Source: Chrysoperla carnea (taxonomy: Eukaryota; Arthropoda; Insecta; Neuroptera; Chrysopidae). Taken from it: a stretch of DNA of 64,000 bases. The first letter of the stretch is position 1, and each line of letters starts with the position of its first letter. The stretch lies in NCBI RefSeq assembly GCF_905475395.1, contig NC_058338.1, positions 2,481,001 to 2,545,000 of the forward strand, read 5' to 3'. The notes under the pieces were generated by a model that saw only the letters and a program-made list of their open reading frames with translations, searched no databases and was not told the DNA's origin. Position numbers and translations under genes: made by a program. Shown here piece by piece: positions 23,401 to 33,717 of this stretch.

Positions 23401-26400
23401 CACGGGTAAACAGTGATGTTTACGAAAAAATTTTTCAAACAAAAGTTGTTTAGTTTTTGATAAGGAACATTTTTTACCTTTAAACTTTTGTTCTATCTCT
23501 AACGGTTTACAAGATGGGTCCTACGGACCCAAGACATAATTGACCTATGATGCTCATTTACGAACTTGACCTCACTTTTTACGTCCTGAGTACGCTGTCA
23601 AAATTTCAGCTCGATATCTTTTTTCGTTTTTGAGTTATCGTGTCCACAGACGGACGGACGGACGGACGGACAACCAGAAATGGACTAATTAGGTGATTTT
23701 ATGAACACCTATGATAAAATTTTTTTCCTAGCATCATTATTTTTAAGCGTTACAAACTTGGTACTAAACTTAATATACTATGTATATTTCATATATACAT
23801 GGTATAAAAAGTTTTCTATATGTAACCAACTTAGCTAGCCATTCTGTATATTTAATTAATTAAAATAATATATAAATAAAAAAACAACTTGTCATAATTA
23901 CTTATATAAACAAATAATATCGGTAAAGAAACTCAAAAGATCTAACTAGCTATAAAGTATCAATTTTAATTTATAAGAAAGTTCAATTACTTGGTAAAAC
24001 TGTAAACCTTTGATATATCTGTTTTGTTTTTGATATTTATCCAGCAATAACGATATGAATTCGATTTAGTATCACTTCAAGTGTAAAGTAGTTTATATTA
24101 AATTTCTTGGTCAGTTATTTTATAATTTAAATTTTGATTTCGAACAACGTTGTTGATGTTCTAATTTTAATTTCTGATACGAAAATCACACAAGAAGGTA
24201 TATACGGATAAAGAGACCGCAAAAACCATCAGAGAGAGTATACGCTACAAACCAGAAATGTTACGCTTTTTCGAACAAATACATTTTTTTTTAGATAAAC
24301 AATTTCATTTCCTAATTCCTTGAAATATATTAGACAAATTTCCTTTTTTTTTTTTGGAAAATTTTTCTAAATCTTTGAGTTTTTATTGGAATTTGCTTGG
24401 AAAAGTCTGAAAATTTGAATATTGTGTGTGTGTCTGTCTGCCTGTCTGCCGTTTGTTTGTCTGTCTGTCTGTGGCACCGTAGCGCCTAAACGGATGAACC
24501 GATTTTGATTTTTTTAATTTCGTTTGAATAGTAATTTAATGGAGTGTGTTTTTAGCTATGTTTCAAGTTCGAGTTTAGGATTCCGTACCCGAAAAAACTA
24601 AAAAATTGACTATGATCTTCAAAATCGGTTCAGTTTGGAAAAGACTCAGAAGAAAAATGGTTCTTTAAACGACAGTGTTCTTAAATATGCTTCATGTGCG
24701 AGGTTAGGATTAAGCAACACTTTCTTTATTTAAACTTTTGTACTATGAGTATGGAGGTTAGGGGGTCATGCTCGAGCATCGGGCTTCGAAGCAATGGTTC
24801 AGAGCACCTAGCCAAATAGACCCTTGTACTCTATCCCCGCTACGCTTTTCAGTGGCTATTATAACCAACTGATGTACTGAAACCCAGGATCTGCCTAGCG
24901 CTGAGTTTCCTAATTTCTTCTGGTTCGACTCTGGCCGGACCAAACTATTTCCTTCGTTGCTGTATGAGCGCCGGGCAGTAACAGAGAAAGTGGGATCGAT
25001 GTTTCTTCTGAATTTCCGCATCTGTCACACGCGGGAGATTGTCTTTTTCCAATCTGATGTTGGAACTTGTTCAGGTTATCATGCCCTGTGAGTAACTCTA
25101 CGATGACTCTAATATTAGCTCTGTTTAGCTTCAAGATCTCCTCGGCTCAACTTTTGTACTATCTTTAATGGGTCCTTGTTCGTCACTGACAAGATGGCGT
25201 CCAGACTGACTGCGGACCAATACCGTAGCGTTTACACTAACTAAGCGCATGTGTTCATAAAGAGTCAAGTGTAATAACATTGTTTTACTGCGAAATTTTA
25301 AATCTCAGGTACCTTATAATAAATTACCAAGAAAACGATCTTCATTTCTTGGACTATTGTCAGAAGAAAGTTCAATTACTTGAAAAACTGTGCATTACCT
25401 TTGTGAGTTAAATGAATTGATTTAATCTATTGATACGATATTTATATTCAATGTGAAGTTGAGACTTTGATAAGATAGCGTGGTGTGACGAACACAGCGG
25501 TAGTGTTTGGTATCACTTCAAGTGTGAAGTTGTTTATATATGTTTTCTTGTGGTCAATTCATTGTATAATCAATTCAATCCATAACCTACCCTATCATAC
25601 TCTACTTCTTCTTCCTTTACAACTTCAAGTACAAAAAAAAAAAACATAAAATAATAAAAATAAAAATCTCGTATAAAATAAATACGTGCCTGACCTCCAT
25701 CTTTCCTCCACCTCCATCGCTGTGTGTTCTTCGTTATTCTTACCTTTATTATTTATTCAAAATAACGAAACAAGAAACATGGTGTGTCTATCTATGCATG
25801 TACCTATGTTTGTACGTGTATCAACTTTCTGGAGTTTCATCCCGAAAATCGAATGTTAATTTTTAATTCAATTTTATATCGCTTAGATATCGGCGCCACG
25901 AGTAAAAAAAATGTTAACCATACAAGGCAAAAGAGACTTTATTATTAAAAGAGGTTTAGTTTTAGAATTAAATAGACAGATATTCGTTTGCTTGGCCAGC
26001 GTGAAATCAGAATTTCATCCCCACCTAAATTCAAGCGCAGATCCAGCCATGAAGGTTATAAGAAGGAGAACGATCGTTATAGAAAATATTGTCCCCGAAA
26101 TATGGATAAAATAAGTGAGGCGCTGCGACCGCTAAGTAGTATCAATAAAAGCGGGCTGTTGTGCGCTAATTTGAAATAATACATCAATTTGTACATTATG
26201 CAACTAACTTCATCTACTTGTACTCATAAACAGCTAACTTCGCAGATACTACTTCTTGATGACAGCGCGGCTGGTGGCTGAAAAATGAACTATAAATTCT
26301 ACAAATTCAGGGACAGGCGCGCTAATGCTTTAACACGTAGCGATCGTTCTCCTTCTTTATAACCTTCATGGATCTAGCTCTCAAAAGATGTGATGGGCAC

Positions 26401-27767
26401 GGCATCGGTTAAATGTGAATCGGAATATGAACTCGCTCATGATCGATATAGTGCATTCCTTCAAAGGAGATGTTTTCGAAATATATGACGCCCCCACCAA
26501 GATTTTGTACAGTGTATAAACTTGTAAAATGTTAGTTTGTTCGCTCACAAAAACTACAAAAGTAAATGTGCGTTTGTTTACACATCACAGTGTTACATTT
26601 AGGCTCTAAACTACTGAACCAATTTTGATGAAATTTTTACAACTTCAAATTAAATTAAACGCATATCATCGATTTTCAGATGTTTAGGAAAGCAAACCTT
26701 AATAATCTTTCCTGTCCTATTGGCACGCAACCAAGATTTTACCCCGTGAAGTGTAGAAAACGATCTCTCTGCGATAACTACGCTGGCCGGAAGAGTTACG
26801 CTGCAAATCTTGGTCGCAAGCTTCAATGAGATGAGTTACCGACTCTGGTATGGCGGAATTATTTTCACATTCTGTTTTCCATTGGGCCATACAAAGTCGG
26901 AATTCATTTAAGATAGTTGATTCACAATCATTAATGAATCGCCAGTATATCTGAACTACTTTTTTCACTGCCTGGATATCGATATTGAAGTACTTCACAC
27001 CAACATTTGGTTCATTGATAACGGAATCTAATATAGGGGAATGTAAATTGATTTCCGAAAGTACTCTTTTACCGATTTCGCTAGGATTTTTGTTCGATTT
27101 TAAATTTTAGTCTATTTAGGTGATGCCCATCATGCCCATATGGGTGGATCCGCCTCTGCTTAAGATCTTTAGCCAAGAATTAGAATGGGGATAAACAGTT
27201 TAAAGAGGATTAAAATGAGGATTATAAATTTTTTTTTCTTCGTGCCTGTAAGGGCTTTTAGAGAAAATGTCAAGTTTTTGTTTGATATGATAACTTCAAA
27301 ACTTTTCAGTAACGTACAAAATTCTACCATTTTCCGGTAATTAATCAATGTATGCATTCATTTACGAAATCAGAAAGCTATACACCTCGTTTCTAGAGCC
27401 CAAATCCATTTCGAGTTGTTTATGTATGATTGTATGTATGTTTTCGTATGAAATTATGTAGAGAATTTATTTCATCATAAATTTAAGAAGAAGAATTGTG
27501 TTTGGAATACCAACCTATAACTAAACTCTCTCCTCACATGTATTACCTAACTCTAAGTATAGAGTTAGTCATATAAAAGCTCTAGCTGGAGATACCAACT
27601 TCTAAGTTACCCATAACCACTTGATATTTTAGCTTTTAGTAAGCAAAGCACACAGTAGACAACAGTCAAGTCAACATCTTAGAAAATGTTGTTTAAACAA
27701 AGTAAATACCTTTAACTACTATTACCGAAAACCTCTTTACCATTTTACAAGAATGTTCTAATAATAC

Positions 27768-27821
<54 letters not shown>

Positions 27822-30380
27822 CATTATTTCATACAAAACTCTTGTTTTGTTCTTCATATTAGGCTATGTAGTAGTGCGGTGGCTATCATAGAAACATGGG
27901 GGAAGTAGTGCATTGCAATCAAAGCTATCTTTGTCATTAAAATTACATTCATTCTGAGTTTTGAATGTGTGAAATCACTTGAAAGCCTGGCATAGGCATA
28001 AAAGGTTACTTCGACGTGGGTAAAAAGACACTAACAAGTCGAGGGTAACGAAACGGTAGCTGAGATTAGACTATGTACTCCGGTGGTAATCAAAAAAACT
28101 TTAGGGAAGTAGTGAATTGCAACGAAGATATAATTGTTATCTACTTTAATAACTTTCAAAGCTATCTGTGTCATTAAAATAACATTTACTTTGAAGGTTG
28201 AATATGCGGAAACACTTGAAAGCCTGTGCAAAGACATAATGCCAATGTGGGTAAAAGGACACTAACAAGTCGAGGACAACGAAACGGTAACTGAGACTAG
28301 CCTATGTAAAAAATCCTTGAGGAAGTAGTGAATAGCAAGTAATAGCGAAGTTTTATTTGTAAAGAAGATGGGTGGAGTTTACAATGACCACAGGGATAAG
28401 ACAAAACGAATGTGGCATGGCAAAAGATAAAAGTGGTTAGGCAGAAAGCCTAGAAAGTCTTATATGCCAGTGTCAGCCTACTCTTTATTACTGTCGCTAT
28501 TCTGATATTCTCTATCATGGCATTCGTAGAAAAGATGAGTAGATTTTACAATGATCACAGGAGATAAAACAAATCTGGCATGATAAAAGATAAAAGAGCG
28601 TCAGCCTTCTCTCTATTACTACCGCTATTTCGCTATTACAATCAGTTTCTGTTGAAAAAAATGGTCACTATATGCATGATCTTCCTGTTAAAGTATTTCA
28701 TCACTGTATTGTATCATTTCTTTACTCTAGACGTAGGTATAGTACTTGGGAATAAGATTAACACTTTCCATTTACTACGAAGGTGTACGCACGAGGTCGT
28801 TTCAGATTTGATTTCAGGTGAAAGCAGTTAAAGTAAAGTATATGGCTGGGAACAAAATATTCGGTAGGGTTTGTTTTTGTTAAAAAGGTAATTTCTTAGA
28901 ACTTTTGTTTAAATTAACACTCAACTTACAACGATGTAACCCAAATCGGAAAAATGTTTTCTTTTCGGCTTCCGGACTATTTTAAAAAGAGTTATTCATC
29001 GTTTTCTGTACATATTCTCCCTCAATTCATATTATCTATTTACAGTAAGTATTTTTCAGCAGCATGGGGTAAATTTATCGTTAAAAGTATGTAGAAGTAT
29101 TTAAAGGTTATGTTACTATTGTATTTTATGACAGTTCATAACTAACTGACTAACAACGTATGTGTTTTTTTTTTAATAAAACACTAAATGTTATAAAAAA
29201 ATGACCACAATTCCAAAACCGATTATATTAATACTTTAAAAAAAAAAAGATTTTGTTGCTATTTTTAAAATAACCTCACTTTTTGTAGTTTTTCATATTA
29301 AATTATTTACTATTTCCTGTTCTATTCGGTAAGTCGGATGAAGTCTATATATATTCGGTTTTCATTCATTGACAAACGTTAAGTGTACACCGATAAAAAT
29401 GTGGGTTGTTGTGTGTGGTGTATGTGAAAAAATATATAAGCTTGTATTTTTATGGTGAAAGAAATCGAAAGAATTCTTTGTAAATTACTGTGGTTATTTA
29501 TATCCACGTCACATACAGTGGCGTAGCTAGGTGGGCAAGAGGAAAAAAACGGACCCGAGACCCCGACTTCGCTTTTCCACGTACCTTGACGATGAAACGA
29601 TGTACATAACAATATAAAATATTTGTTATACAGTTGACTAGTGATTCGAGAGGACAATTATCTGGGTAATAGGAGAAGATAATTATCCGGCTCGAAGTTT
29701 GCTAGCTTCGCGAGTTGTCTGCTCCTTTCATAAATGTTTAGGAGGGTCTCTGGTGCACTGCACCATCTAGCCTATGATAGCTACGCCACTGGTCACATAA
29801 TGTTGCTTCATTTTAAACGAGAATAAAGGATCGATTTTTTTTTTGATGTTTTAGAACAGTGTTATTCATAAATTTGTTAAAAAGCTTTTATCCTTATTCT
29901 TAAGGGACGAGACTTTTAAATTCTGCCACTTTCATATGGTATACCATTTTTTTCTAGCTTGCTCTATACCATATAAAAGTTGCAAATTTTAGAAAAGAAA
30001 ATTTCTACGATATCCTCGCCTATTTTGCAGTTTGGAAAACAATCAAACTTCTTTAAAAGAAAAAATATTGTAATTAATAAAGCTGTATCGATTTCTGACA
30101 AGTCTGGCTCCTGGTATAAAAGAATATATTTATACGGACAATTGACGATTCTCCGACCACAAGCATAATTTCAATTATTCCACAATGTTATGCAATGTAT
30201 ATTACTTACCTAATACACCTAAACGATAATTAATTGTAACTACAACAACGCCACCATATGAAGCTAAAACACTTCCATCATATGGATTCCCAGAATTCCA
30301 TTCATATGATTCACCATGTATAAATACCATTACTGGATAACGACGGAAATTATTTGATCCACCGCCTTCACGTGTACCCG
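13460..30380 (-). CDS. Nlg: Neuroligin, seven 3' exons (5' end missing)
   Basis: Exons 30380-30210, 18764-18567, 18453-18205, 18089-17599, 16337-16186, 16115-16000 and 14436-13460 join with consistent phases into about 784 residues. Neuroligins are postsynaptic adhesion proteins that bind neurexin through an inactive esterase domain. Seen here: [34 protein letters not shown], then [23 protein letters not shown] and [14 protein letters not shown], where the esterase elbow GxSxG has Gly for the catalytic Ser. Then come a Cys pair ([14 protein letters not shown]), [15 protein letters not shown], a stalk, one membrane helix ([20 protein letters not shown]) and a His/Pro-rich cytoplasmic tail ending EELRV, a class II-like PDZ ligand (LRV). 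Roughly 150 N-terminal residues, including the signal peptide, are absent. Intron 18765-30209 is 11.4 kb of repeats. Confidence 0.96.
14515..15950. repeat. 316-bp tandem satellite, about 4.5 units
   Basis: The marker TATTAG recurs at 14551, 14868, 15184, 15500 and 15816, a period of 316-317 bp. The octamer TGACGTCA (a palindromic CRE-type site) lies at 14685, 15001, 15317 and 15633, exactly 316 apart. The array fills nearly all of the 1563-bp neuroligin intron 14437-15999. Confidence 0.93.
16000..16115 (-). CDS. Nlg: Neuroligin exon
   Basis: Acceptor TGTTTTAG|A, donor TTTAG|GTTTGT, phase 2 to 1. It encodes [20 protein letters not shown] and [18 protein letters not shown], the end of the esterase-like domain. 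The 316-bp satellite begins about 50 bp downstream of its donor. Confidence 0.93.
16186..16337 (-). CDS. Nlg: Neuroligin exon
   Basis: Acceptor TTTTTTCAG|AGA, donor ACTGG|GTAAAT, phase 0 to 2. It encodes [20 protein letters not shown] and [14 protein letters not shown]. The His of IHGEELPY sits where esterases keep their catalytic His; it is retained in neuroligins without giving activity. Confidence 0.95.
16380..16660 (-). repeat. Interspersed repeat R-B (copy 3)
   Basis: It is the reverse complement of the 2355-2600 and 24470-24720 family and itself holds two partial units (CTAAACTCGCATTTGAAGC and CTAAACTTGAACTAGAAAC). It lies in the neuroligin intron next to the TIR element at 16686. Confidence 0.6.
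16686..17432. mobile_element. TIR element ending AACTTCCCGCTAAG
   Basis: The ends are TAACTTCCCGCTAAG at 16686 and its complement ending at 17432, about 745 bp apart. The interior has a (CA)n/(CATA)n microsatellite at 17255-17300 and no transposase. It is a non-autonomous DNA element in a neuroligin intron. The TTA/TAA ends could be part of the repeat or a target duplication. Confidence 0.7.
17599..18089 (-). CDS. Nlg: Neuroligin exon
   Basis: Acceptor AATTTCTAG|GT, donor CCACAG|GTAAGA, phase 1 to 0, 163 codons plus two bases. It encodes [19 protein letters not shown] and [20 protein letters not shown] through [16 protein letters not shown]. An upstream insert ([13 protein letters not shown]) is probably a loop. 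Confidence 0.95.
18205..18453 (-). CDS. Nlg: Neuroligin exon
   Basis: Acceptor TTCCTTAG|GT, donor ACAG|GTAATG (GTAATG is a weaker donor), phase 1 to 1. It encodes [20 protein letters not shown], the two cysteines in [14 protein letters not shown], and [17 protein letters not shown]. Confidence 0.95.
18567..18764 (-). CDS. Nlg: Neuroligin exon, esterase-like core
   Basis: Acceptor TTTACAG|GA, donor GATG|GTAAGC, phase 1 to 1. It encodes [38 protein letters not shown] and [17 protein letters not shown]. The elbow reads G-H-G-T-G, so the catalytic serine is replaced, as expected for a non-enzymatic neuroligin. Confidence 0.96.
20138..20541. repeat. Interspersed repeat R-D with mirrored sub-repeats (copy 1)
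   Basis: Short units such as GGTACCTCGGAGACCAATT and ATATTCGTG occur in both orientations. Related copies are at 21660-21920 and 43850-44340. The open frames here are by-products of this structure. The identity of the element is unknown. Confidence 0.65.
21660..21920. repeat. Interspersed repeat R-D (copy 2, partial)
   Basis: It shares the GATCTTCGAGGTA-type and CCTCCGAG(C/T) sub-units with 20138-20541 and 43850-44340, and ends TTTCATCAGAATTAA. No coding potential is supported. Confidence 0.6.
22444..22749. mobile_element. MITE family M6, copy 1 (6-bp target duplication)
   Basis: The 306-bp element starts CCATGAAGGTTATAAAG and ends CTTTATAACCTTCATGG. The direct repeat GTGTGC flanks it at 22438-22443 and 22750-22755. 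It is about 90% alike to copy 2 at 26047-26371 over the interior. Its right inverted repeat is shortened to about 17 bp compared with copy 2. Confidence 0.88.
23019..23240 (+). mobile_element. tRNA-derived SINE, second family
   Basis: The tRNA-like head has box A TTAGCTCCGTTGGTTAAGGC at about 23020 and box B GGTTCGATTCC at about 23081, with the acceptor-like GCCGGAGGTGCA after it. A 140-bp unrelated body follows, ending in AACCTCACCTAACC. The cloverleaf cannot close properly and a body follows, so it is not a functional tRNA. Flanking duplications are unclear. Confidence 0.75.
23262..23820 (+). repeat. Interspersed repeat R-C (copy 1)
   Basis: About 560 bp match the reverse complement of 47046-47574, and part matches 58490-58790. 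Markers are GGGTCCTACGGACCC (a perfect hairpin at about 23516), (GGAC)n at 23649-23672, and a palindromic end around ACCATGTATA. It is non-coding. The near-identity of the copies suggests recent spread. Confidence 0.85.
24470..24720 (+). repeat. Interspersed repeat R-B (copy 2)
   Basis: It shares AACCGATTTTGATTTTTTT, TTTCAAGTTCGAGTTTAGGA and CTTCAAAATCGGTTCAGTTT with 2355-2600 (+) and 16380-16660 (-). A CTGTCTGTCTGT microsatellite precedes it. It has no ends and no coding sequence. Confidence 0.65.
24747..25148 (-). mobile_element. LINE family 2, 5'-truncated 3' fragment with 14-bp target duplication
   Basis: Read on the minus strand it encodes the C-terminal tail of an RNase-H-type LINE ORF2: [20 protein letters not shown], then [15 protein letters not shown] with the C-x2-C zinc ligands. 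A frameshift then breaks the frame. The direct repeat AACTTTTGTACTAT flanks it at 24733-24746 and 25149-25162. The sister copy is at about 60565-60941. The element is dead. Confidence 0.9.
26047..26371. mobile_element. MITE family M6, copy 2 (6-bp target duplication)
   Basis: The 325-bp element has terminal inverted repeats of about 33 bp starting CCATGAAGGTTATAAAG (left) and its complement (right), with GGAGAACGATCG inside both arms. The flanks are ATCCAG (26041-26046) and ATCTAG (26372-26377), a 6-bp duplication with one mismatch. It is nested in the hAT relic. Confidence 0.88.
26688..27066 (-). pseudogene. hAT (DUF4371-type) transposase C-terminal relic
   Basis: One frame encodes [20 protein letters not shown] followed by [10 protein letters not shown], which matches the segment before the hAT dimerisation domain. 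A neighbouring frame then gives [20 protein letters not shown] and VKSWLRAN, the hAT C-terminal dimerisation motif (LPVS-x-AERSFS-x-L). The segment normally joining them is deleted and the frame shifts near 26815, so no working transposase remains. hAT transposases catalyse cut-and-paste transposition with 8-bp target duplications. Confidence 0.85.
27768..27822. repeat. (ATT)n microsatellite
   Basis: About 18 uninterrupted ATT units lie in the large neuroligin intron. The same motif forms the tail of the class-II tRNA SINE, so this could be the remains of a SINE tail, but no SINE body adjoins it. Confidence 0.9.
27893..28335. repeat. Tandem duplication, 204-216 bp units
   Basis: GGAAGTAGTG recurs at 27901, 28105 and 28321. 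The first two units also share AGCTATCT-TGTCATTAAAAT, CACTTGAAAGCCTG and GACACTAACAAGTCGAGG. The third is only a stub. It is non-coding. Confidence 0.8.
28368..28625. repeat. Tandem duplication, about 164-bp unit
   Basis: TTTACAATGACCACAGG at about 28378 and TTTACAATGATCACAGG at about 28542 start two units, each with GGCATG(G/A)-AAAAGATAAAAG and a CTATTACT-CGCTATT end. It follows directly on the 204-bp duplication. Confidence 0.7.
29516..29791. mobile_element. hAT-type MITE, 276 bp, with perfect 8-bp target duplication
   Basis: The ends are CAGTGGCGTAGCTA and its exact complement TAGCTACGCCACTG. The 8-mer GTCACATA flanks it at 29508-29515 and 29792-29799. There is no coding sequence inside. 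The exact duplication indicates a young insertion, in the neuroligin intron 420 bp from an exon. Confidence 0.95.
30210..30380 (-). CDS. Nlg: Neuroligin exon (first one found)
   Basis: Acceptor TTCTAG|CG, donor TTAG|GTAAGT, phase 1 to phase 1. It encodes [19 protein letters not shown] through NYRLGVLG, the core strand and oxyanion region of the esterase-like fold. The preceding exon should end in one base of a split codon; I could not find it in the window. Confidence 0.95.
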
Positions 30381-33062
30381 CTAGAACATACAGAACAATA
30401 AAAACAAATTAAATAAATTTTAAGAACTTTGTATAGTAGAGGTAATGAATGTTTTAGGTTAGGTTTGGTGAACAAACAATGAACTAATAATAAGATTGTT
30501 TAATAAATCATAAATTATGTTATGTGAATGTGGGTAATGTATCTATGAATACCATAGACTTCACAAATATTATGTGTTTACTAGAAATTACATTGTTTTC
30601 TGAGCTTTCTTCACTATTTAATGATTGATTTTGATTAAAAATTCCCTAACGTTCAGACGATAGAAGGATTTATAAAGAAGATTCCCGCCTTTTAATGGAA
30701 TCGGTCGAGTAGAATTTGAAAAATCATGTCAACCACCTCGAAAAATGTAGTTTCAAGAAAAATGCGTTTTAAGTTTGAGAGACAATTCCGGCAGAGTAAC
30801 TCGGATAATAATACTACGCACTTTGGATTAAACGGCGATCCCAGATCCATTCATTGGAACTTTGCCTACTTCATATGCAATGGCTTGCAAAGTTATTTCT
30901 GTTCATGGAGGTGTTTTGCCTTCTTTTGAAGCAGCATCAGCTTGCTTTGATTTTTAGATCGCTGTGCCTCTACGTTCTACCTTCACAAACTATTTGCACC
31001 CAGAATATCGCCCATTTAGAAAATCAGCTTTATGATCTGTATTCTATGAACATAACCTCTTATATCGATGGTTTTTGAAGTCCAAAAACTTTTTGAAGAC
31101 ATAAATACGTGTGTAATAATAAAAAAGATAATGTATTTTATGCCATTGGAAACTATTTAATGACCATAATAATTACTTTTTCCCTTTATTTACGGTTTTT
31201 ACATGTCCAATCAAGATTTGAGTTCTATTCACCGTCAATATGGTACACTCTTATTCGGAACTTTCTTCTAAGGTTATTTAGAAGAGAAATATCTCGGTGT
31301 ATTAAAAAGTGTACGTTCGGTCCGTCGAAAAGTATTTAAAAAAAATGGTGCTGCTGTAGAAAAGGTGTAAATTTCATATCAAACACATTCTTCTTATACA
31401 AACGCCATTTTGATTAAATCTAGAGATGTTGGTGCTTTCAATAAGACAATGTTTTTTTTCTTTGACCCCAATTAAGATGGTCGTCTTTATGTCCTCTACT
31501 CTCCATAAATGCTACCTTACCAACAAAGTTTTTACTTTGTAGAAATTTGCAGAAAAGTATCATCAGGTTAAGATAATACTAATATTACTTGAAACAATTT
31601 TACTCTTAATTTGACAATTATACACAATAAAAATAAATTGTTGCAAGAAAATATGTTCTAAACATGATAGCAAGTAAATAATTTCTTGTTTCAAATCGAA
31701 AATAGTTTGGATCAATTTTTTTCACAATTAAGTGTACATAGATGATACGGACAAACTTGAGAATGGTTTGAATCAAATCATCTTCTTTTCCATTTAAAAA
31801 TGTTATCTAATGAAATAAAATCGATAATTAAGCGGATACACTTTTTATTACTTTTTGCTTCGTGTAATTCGTGGTCGATAACCTAATTTTACGTAGATTT
31901 TAAACGAAATAAAATAGAGAAACATTAAATAAAAAATATGTTCAGCTAGAGAATGATATTTTTCTAGGATAAAATTGAATTATGTCCAATGTATTCTACC
32001 AACGAAGCTGGTGAGCGAACTGGGCATAAAAACTTGAGGTGATGTAGAAGTCACTTACACCAATTGTTAGAATCCCTCCATAAAACATTTATAGCCGTTA
32101 ATTCACAATCACAAGTCCTGTAGTTTACATAGCGACTTTAACAGTCGGGACTCATTATTGGGAAGATTAAAGCTGGTCTAGAAAACTACTGTACGTGTTT
32201 TTTATTTTCCCAATTTGTTTAACGCAGTCGGGTTTTATTATTCCCTAAATTATTATTTTTATTTTACACTTTTTAGTTAAGTATTTCAATACCTATTCAA
32301 TGATACCCCACTTAAAATTGTTCGCCTACTTTCATTTTTCTCTTTTTCATAATACGCCGTCTGGTGATCACCAAAAATAATTGAAATTCAAGTCCAGATC
32401 GGAGTCTCGATCCATTTTTCAGTCTAGAAACTTGTCTAGCAAATAATTCAAGTATTTTGAGCAATTATTCTGTATCTGATTATTTATAGTTTTCCACGTG
32501 GACCAATAAAATTTTCTTCATTGTTCGAAGCACGATCTATGTTAGTTTGATTATCGAAAATTTATAGTTACGGAAGTAAATCCTAAACGGGATACTGATA
32601 ATAATACTATAACTCTCATATCATTATAACAAAAGTCTCAAGAGGATTATGATCGTGACTTAATGACATTTACTCTCAAGTGGACAAACATCTCTAATCC
32701 TAAACCCCCGTCTGCGTGTGTGTATGTGTGTGTGTATCTATGTCTGTGTGTGTGTCGGAAGTCCTCTCTCATTATCGATAACAATTTCCGTACTGGTTGA
32801 ATAATTAAAGGTAATTGCTATTAATTTTAAGTAATTAAATGTTGAAATATGAATAAATAAATACTCACTAATGATATTAACACTTATATGTTTATACAAA
32901 ATAATGAGTGTTGCTTAAGGATGTACGAGTGCCAGGGCTTGATTTTTTTTTTGTAACTATATGTTCCTTATTGCACGTTATAATTTGTTTGCTGGTTGGG
33001 AGATAAAATAAAAAATGTGCAACACTTTAAAACGATCCCAAAATCCGACGATGTGTTACCTA
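30381..33062. other. Region upstream of the last recognised neuroligin exon
   Basis: It is AT-rich. Short open frames at 30726-31339 do not match anything I recognise. TG microsatellites lie at 32710-32755. Stretches near 31400-31510 and 43430-43500 share CTTTGACCCCAAT phrases and are probably repeat. The missing neuroligin exons were looked for here and not found. Confidence 0.45.
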
Positions 33063-33717
33063 GGTTAGGTTAGGTTAGGTTAGAGTGGCTGTCCTGGGCT
33101 GGGACACATTTAGACCATAGGGTCCGTTGTGATACCGTAAATGGGTTGGCCCATCCCCGGCCACTACTCCATGAACCATTTGAAGCTGTTTAAGAACAGC
33201 AGGAGGGCTTTGACGTCGACTGACTTTAGGCCGGAGAGGTGGTCAAAGAGAGGCTGGCTCAAGTAAGTCCATCTCCTCATGACAAGAACTGGGCAGTGAC
33301 AGAGAAGATGAGACATTGTCTCCTCCTCGCCACCACTGTGACAGCTGCTGCAGTAGTCGTGATACACTGCCAGGCATAAGCGTTCAGCATGCTTGTCGCC
33401 CAGCCAGTGTCCTGTGATAGCCGCAACAACTTTGCGAACAGAGGCCCTTGGAAGTGATATGAGAACTTCGGAACGCCTGCGATTGTACTTAGACCATATC
33501 TGTCTTGTAGTACCACAAGTACGTTCTTCCCTCCATCTAAGATTGGCCTTTTTCAGGATATCCTCTTTCAGGAGTAGCTTGCAGTTCGCAAATGGAACTC
33601 CCGGGTATTTATTGATGCTTGTATCCGGCAGCATTGTGCCATTTCTGGTAAGCTCGCCGGCTTCACAATTTCCTGGAATGTCCCTGTGTCCCGGTACCCA
33701 TATCAGGTTTACATTCA
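33063..33717 (-). mobile_element. LINE family 1, 5'-truncated copy with CCTAA tail and 12-bp target duplication
   Basis: On the minus strand it encodes about 183 residues: the end of an RNase H domain (LIWVPGHRDIPGNCEAGELT), a linker (ANLRWREERTCGTTRQIWSK), then TGHWLGDKHAERLCL and CSSCHSGGEEETMSHLLCHC, the zinc-knuckle-like end of ORF2 in R1/I/Jockey-group LINEs, and a stop. The non-coding 3' tail ends in four CCTAA units. The target duplication ATGTGTTACCTA is at 33051-33062 and 33718-33729. The frame is intact from truncation to stop. Confidence 0.93.

Larger units (their letters stand above)
26032..27158 (-). mobile_element. hAT transposon relic with a nested MITE
   Basis: The left end CAAGCGCAGATCCAG and right end GGGTGGATCCGCCTCTG form inverted termini of hAT type. 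A short derivative with the same ends is at 63569-63833. Flanking 8-mers CCTAAATT and CTTAAGAT are similar, as expected of an old 8-bp duplication. The MITE at 26047-26371 interrupts the left end: removing it restores a continuous match with 63583 onward. The interior carries the transposase relic listed separately. Confidence 0.75.
18765..30209 (-). other. 11.4-kb neuroligin intron made largely of transposon debris
   Basis: It contains, from low to high coordinate: a degenerate palindromic repeat (20138-20541; 21660-21920), a MITE (22444), a SINE (23019), repeats R-C and R-B, a LINE fragment (24747), a hAT relic with a nested MITE (26032-27158), an ATT microsatellite (27768-27822), tandem duplications (27893-28600) and a hAT MITE (29516). 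I see no gene in the remaining AT-rich stretches. Confidence 0.8.

Noticed and set aside
24747..25148. A host zinc-finger gene ([11 protein letters not shown])
   Set aside because: The motif belongs to LINE ORF2 C-termini; the fragment has a target duplication, a frameshift and a sister copy at 60.6 kb.
30726..31339. Overlapping ORFs as an intronic gene
   Set aside because: They are short, in different frames, without recognisable motifs; more likely old repeat.
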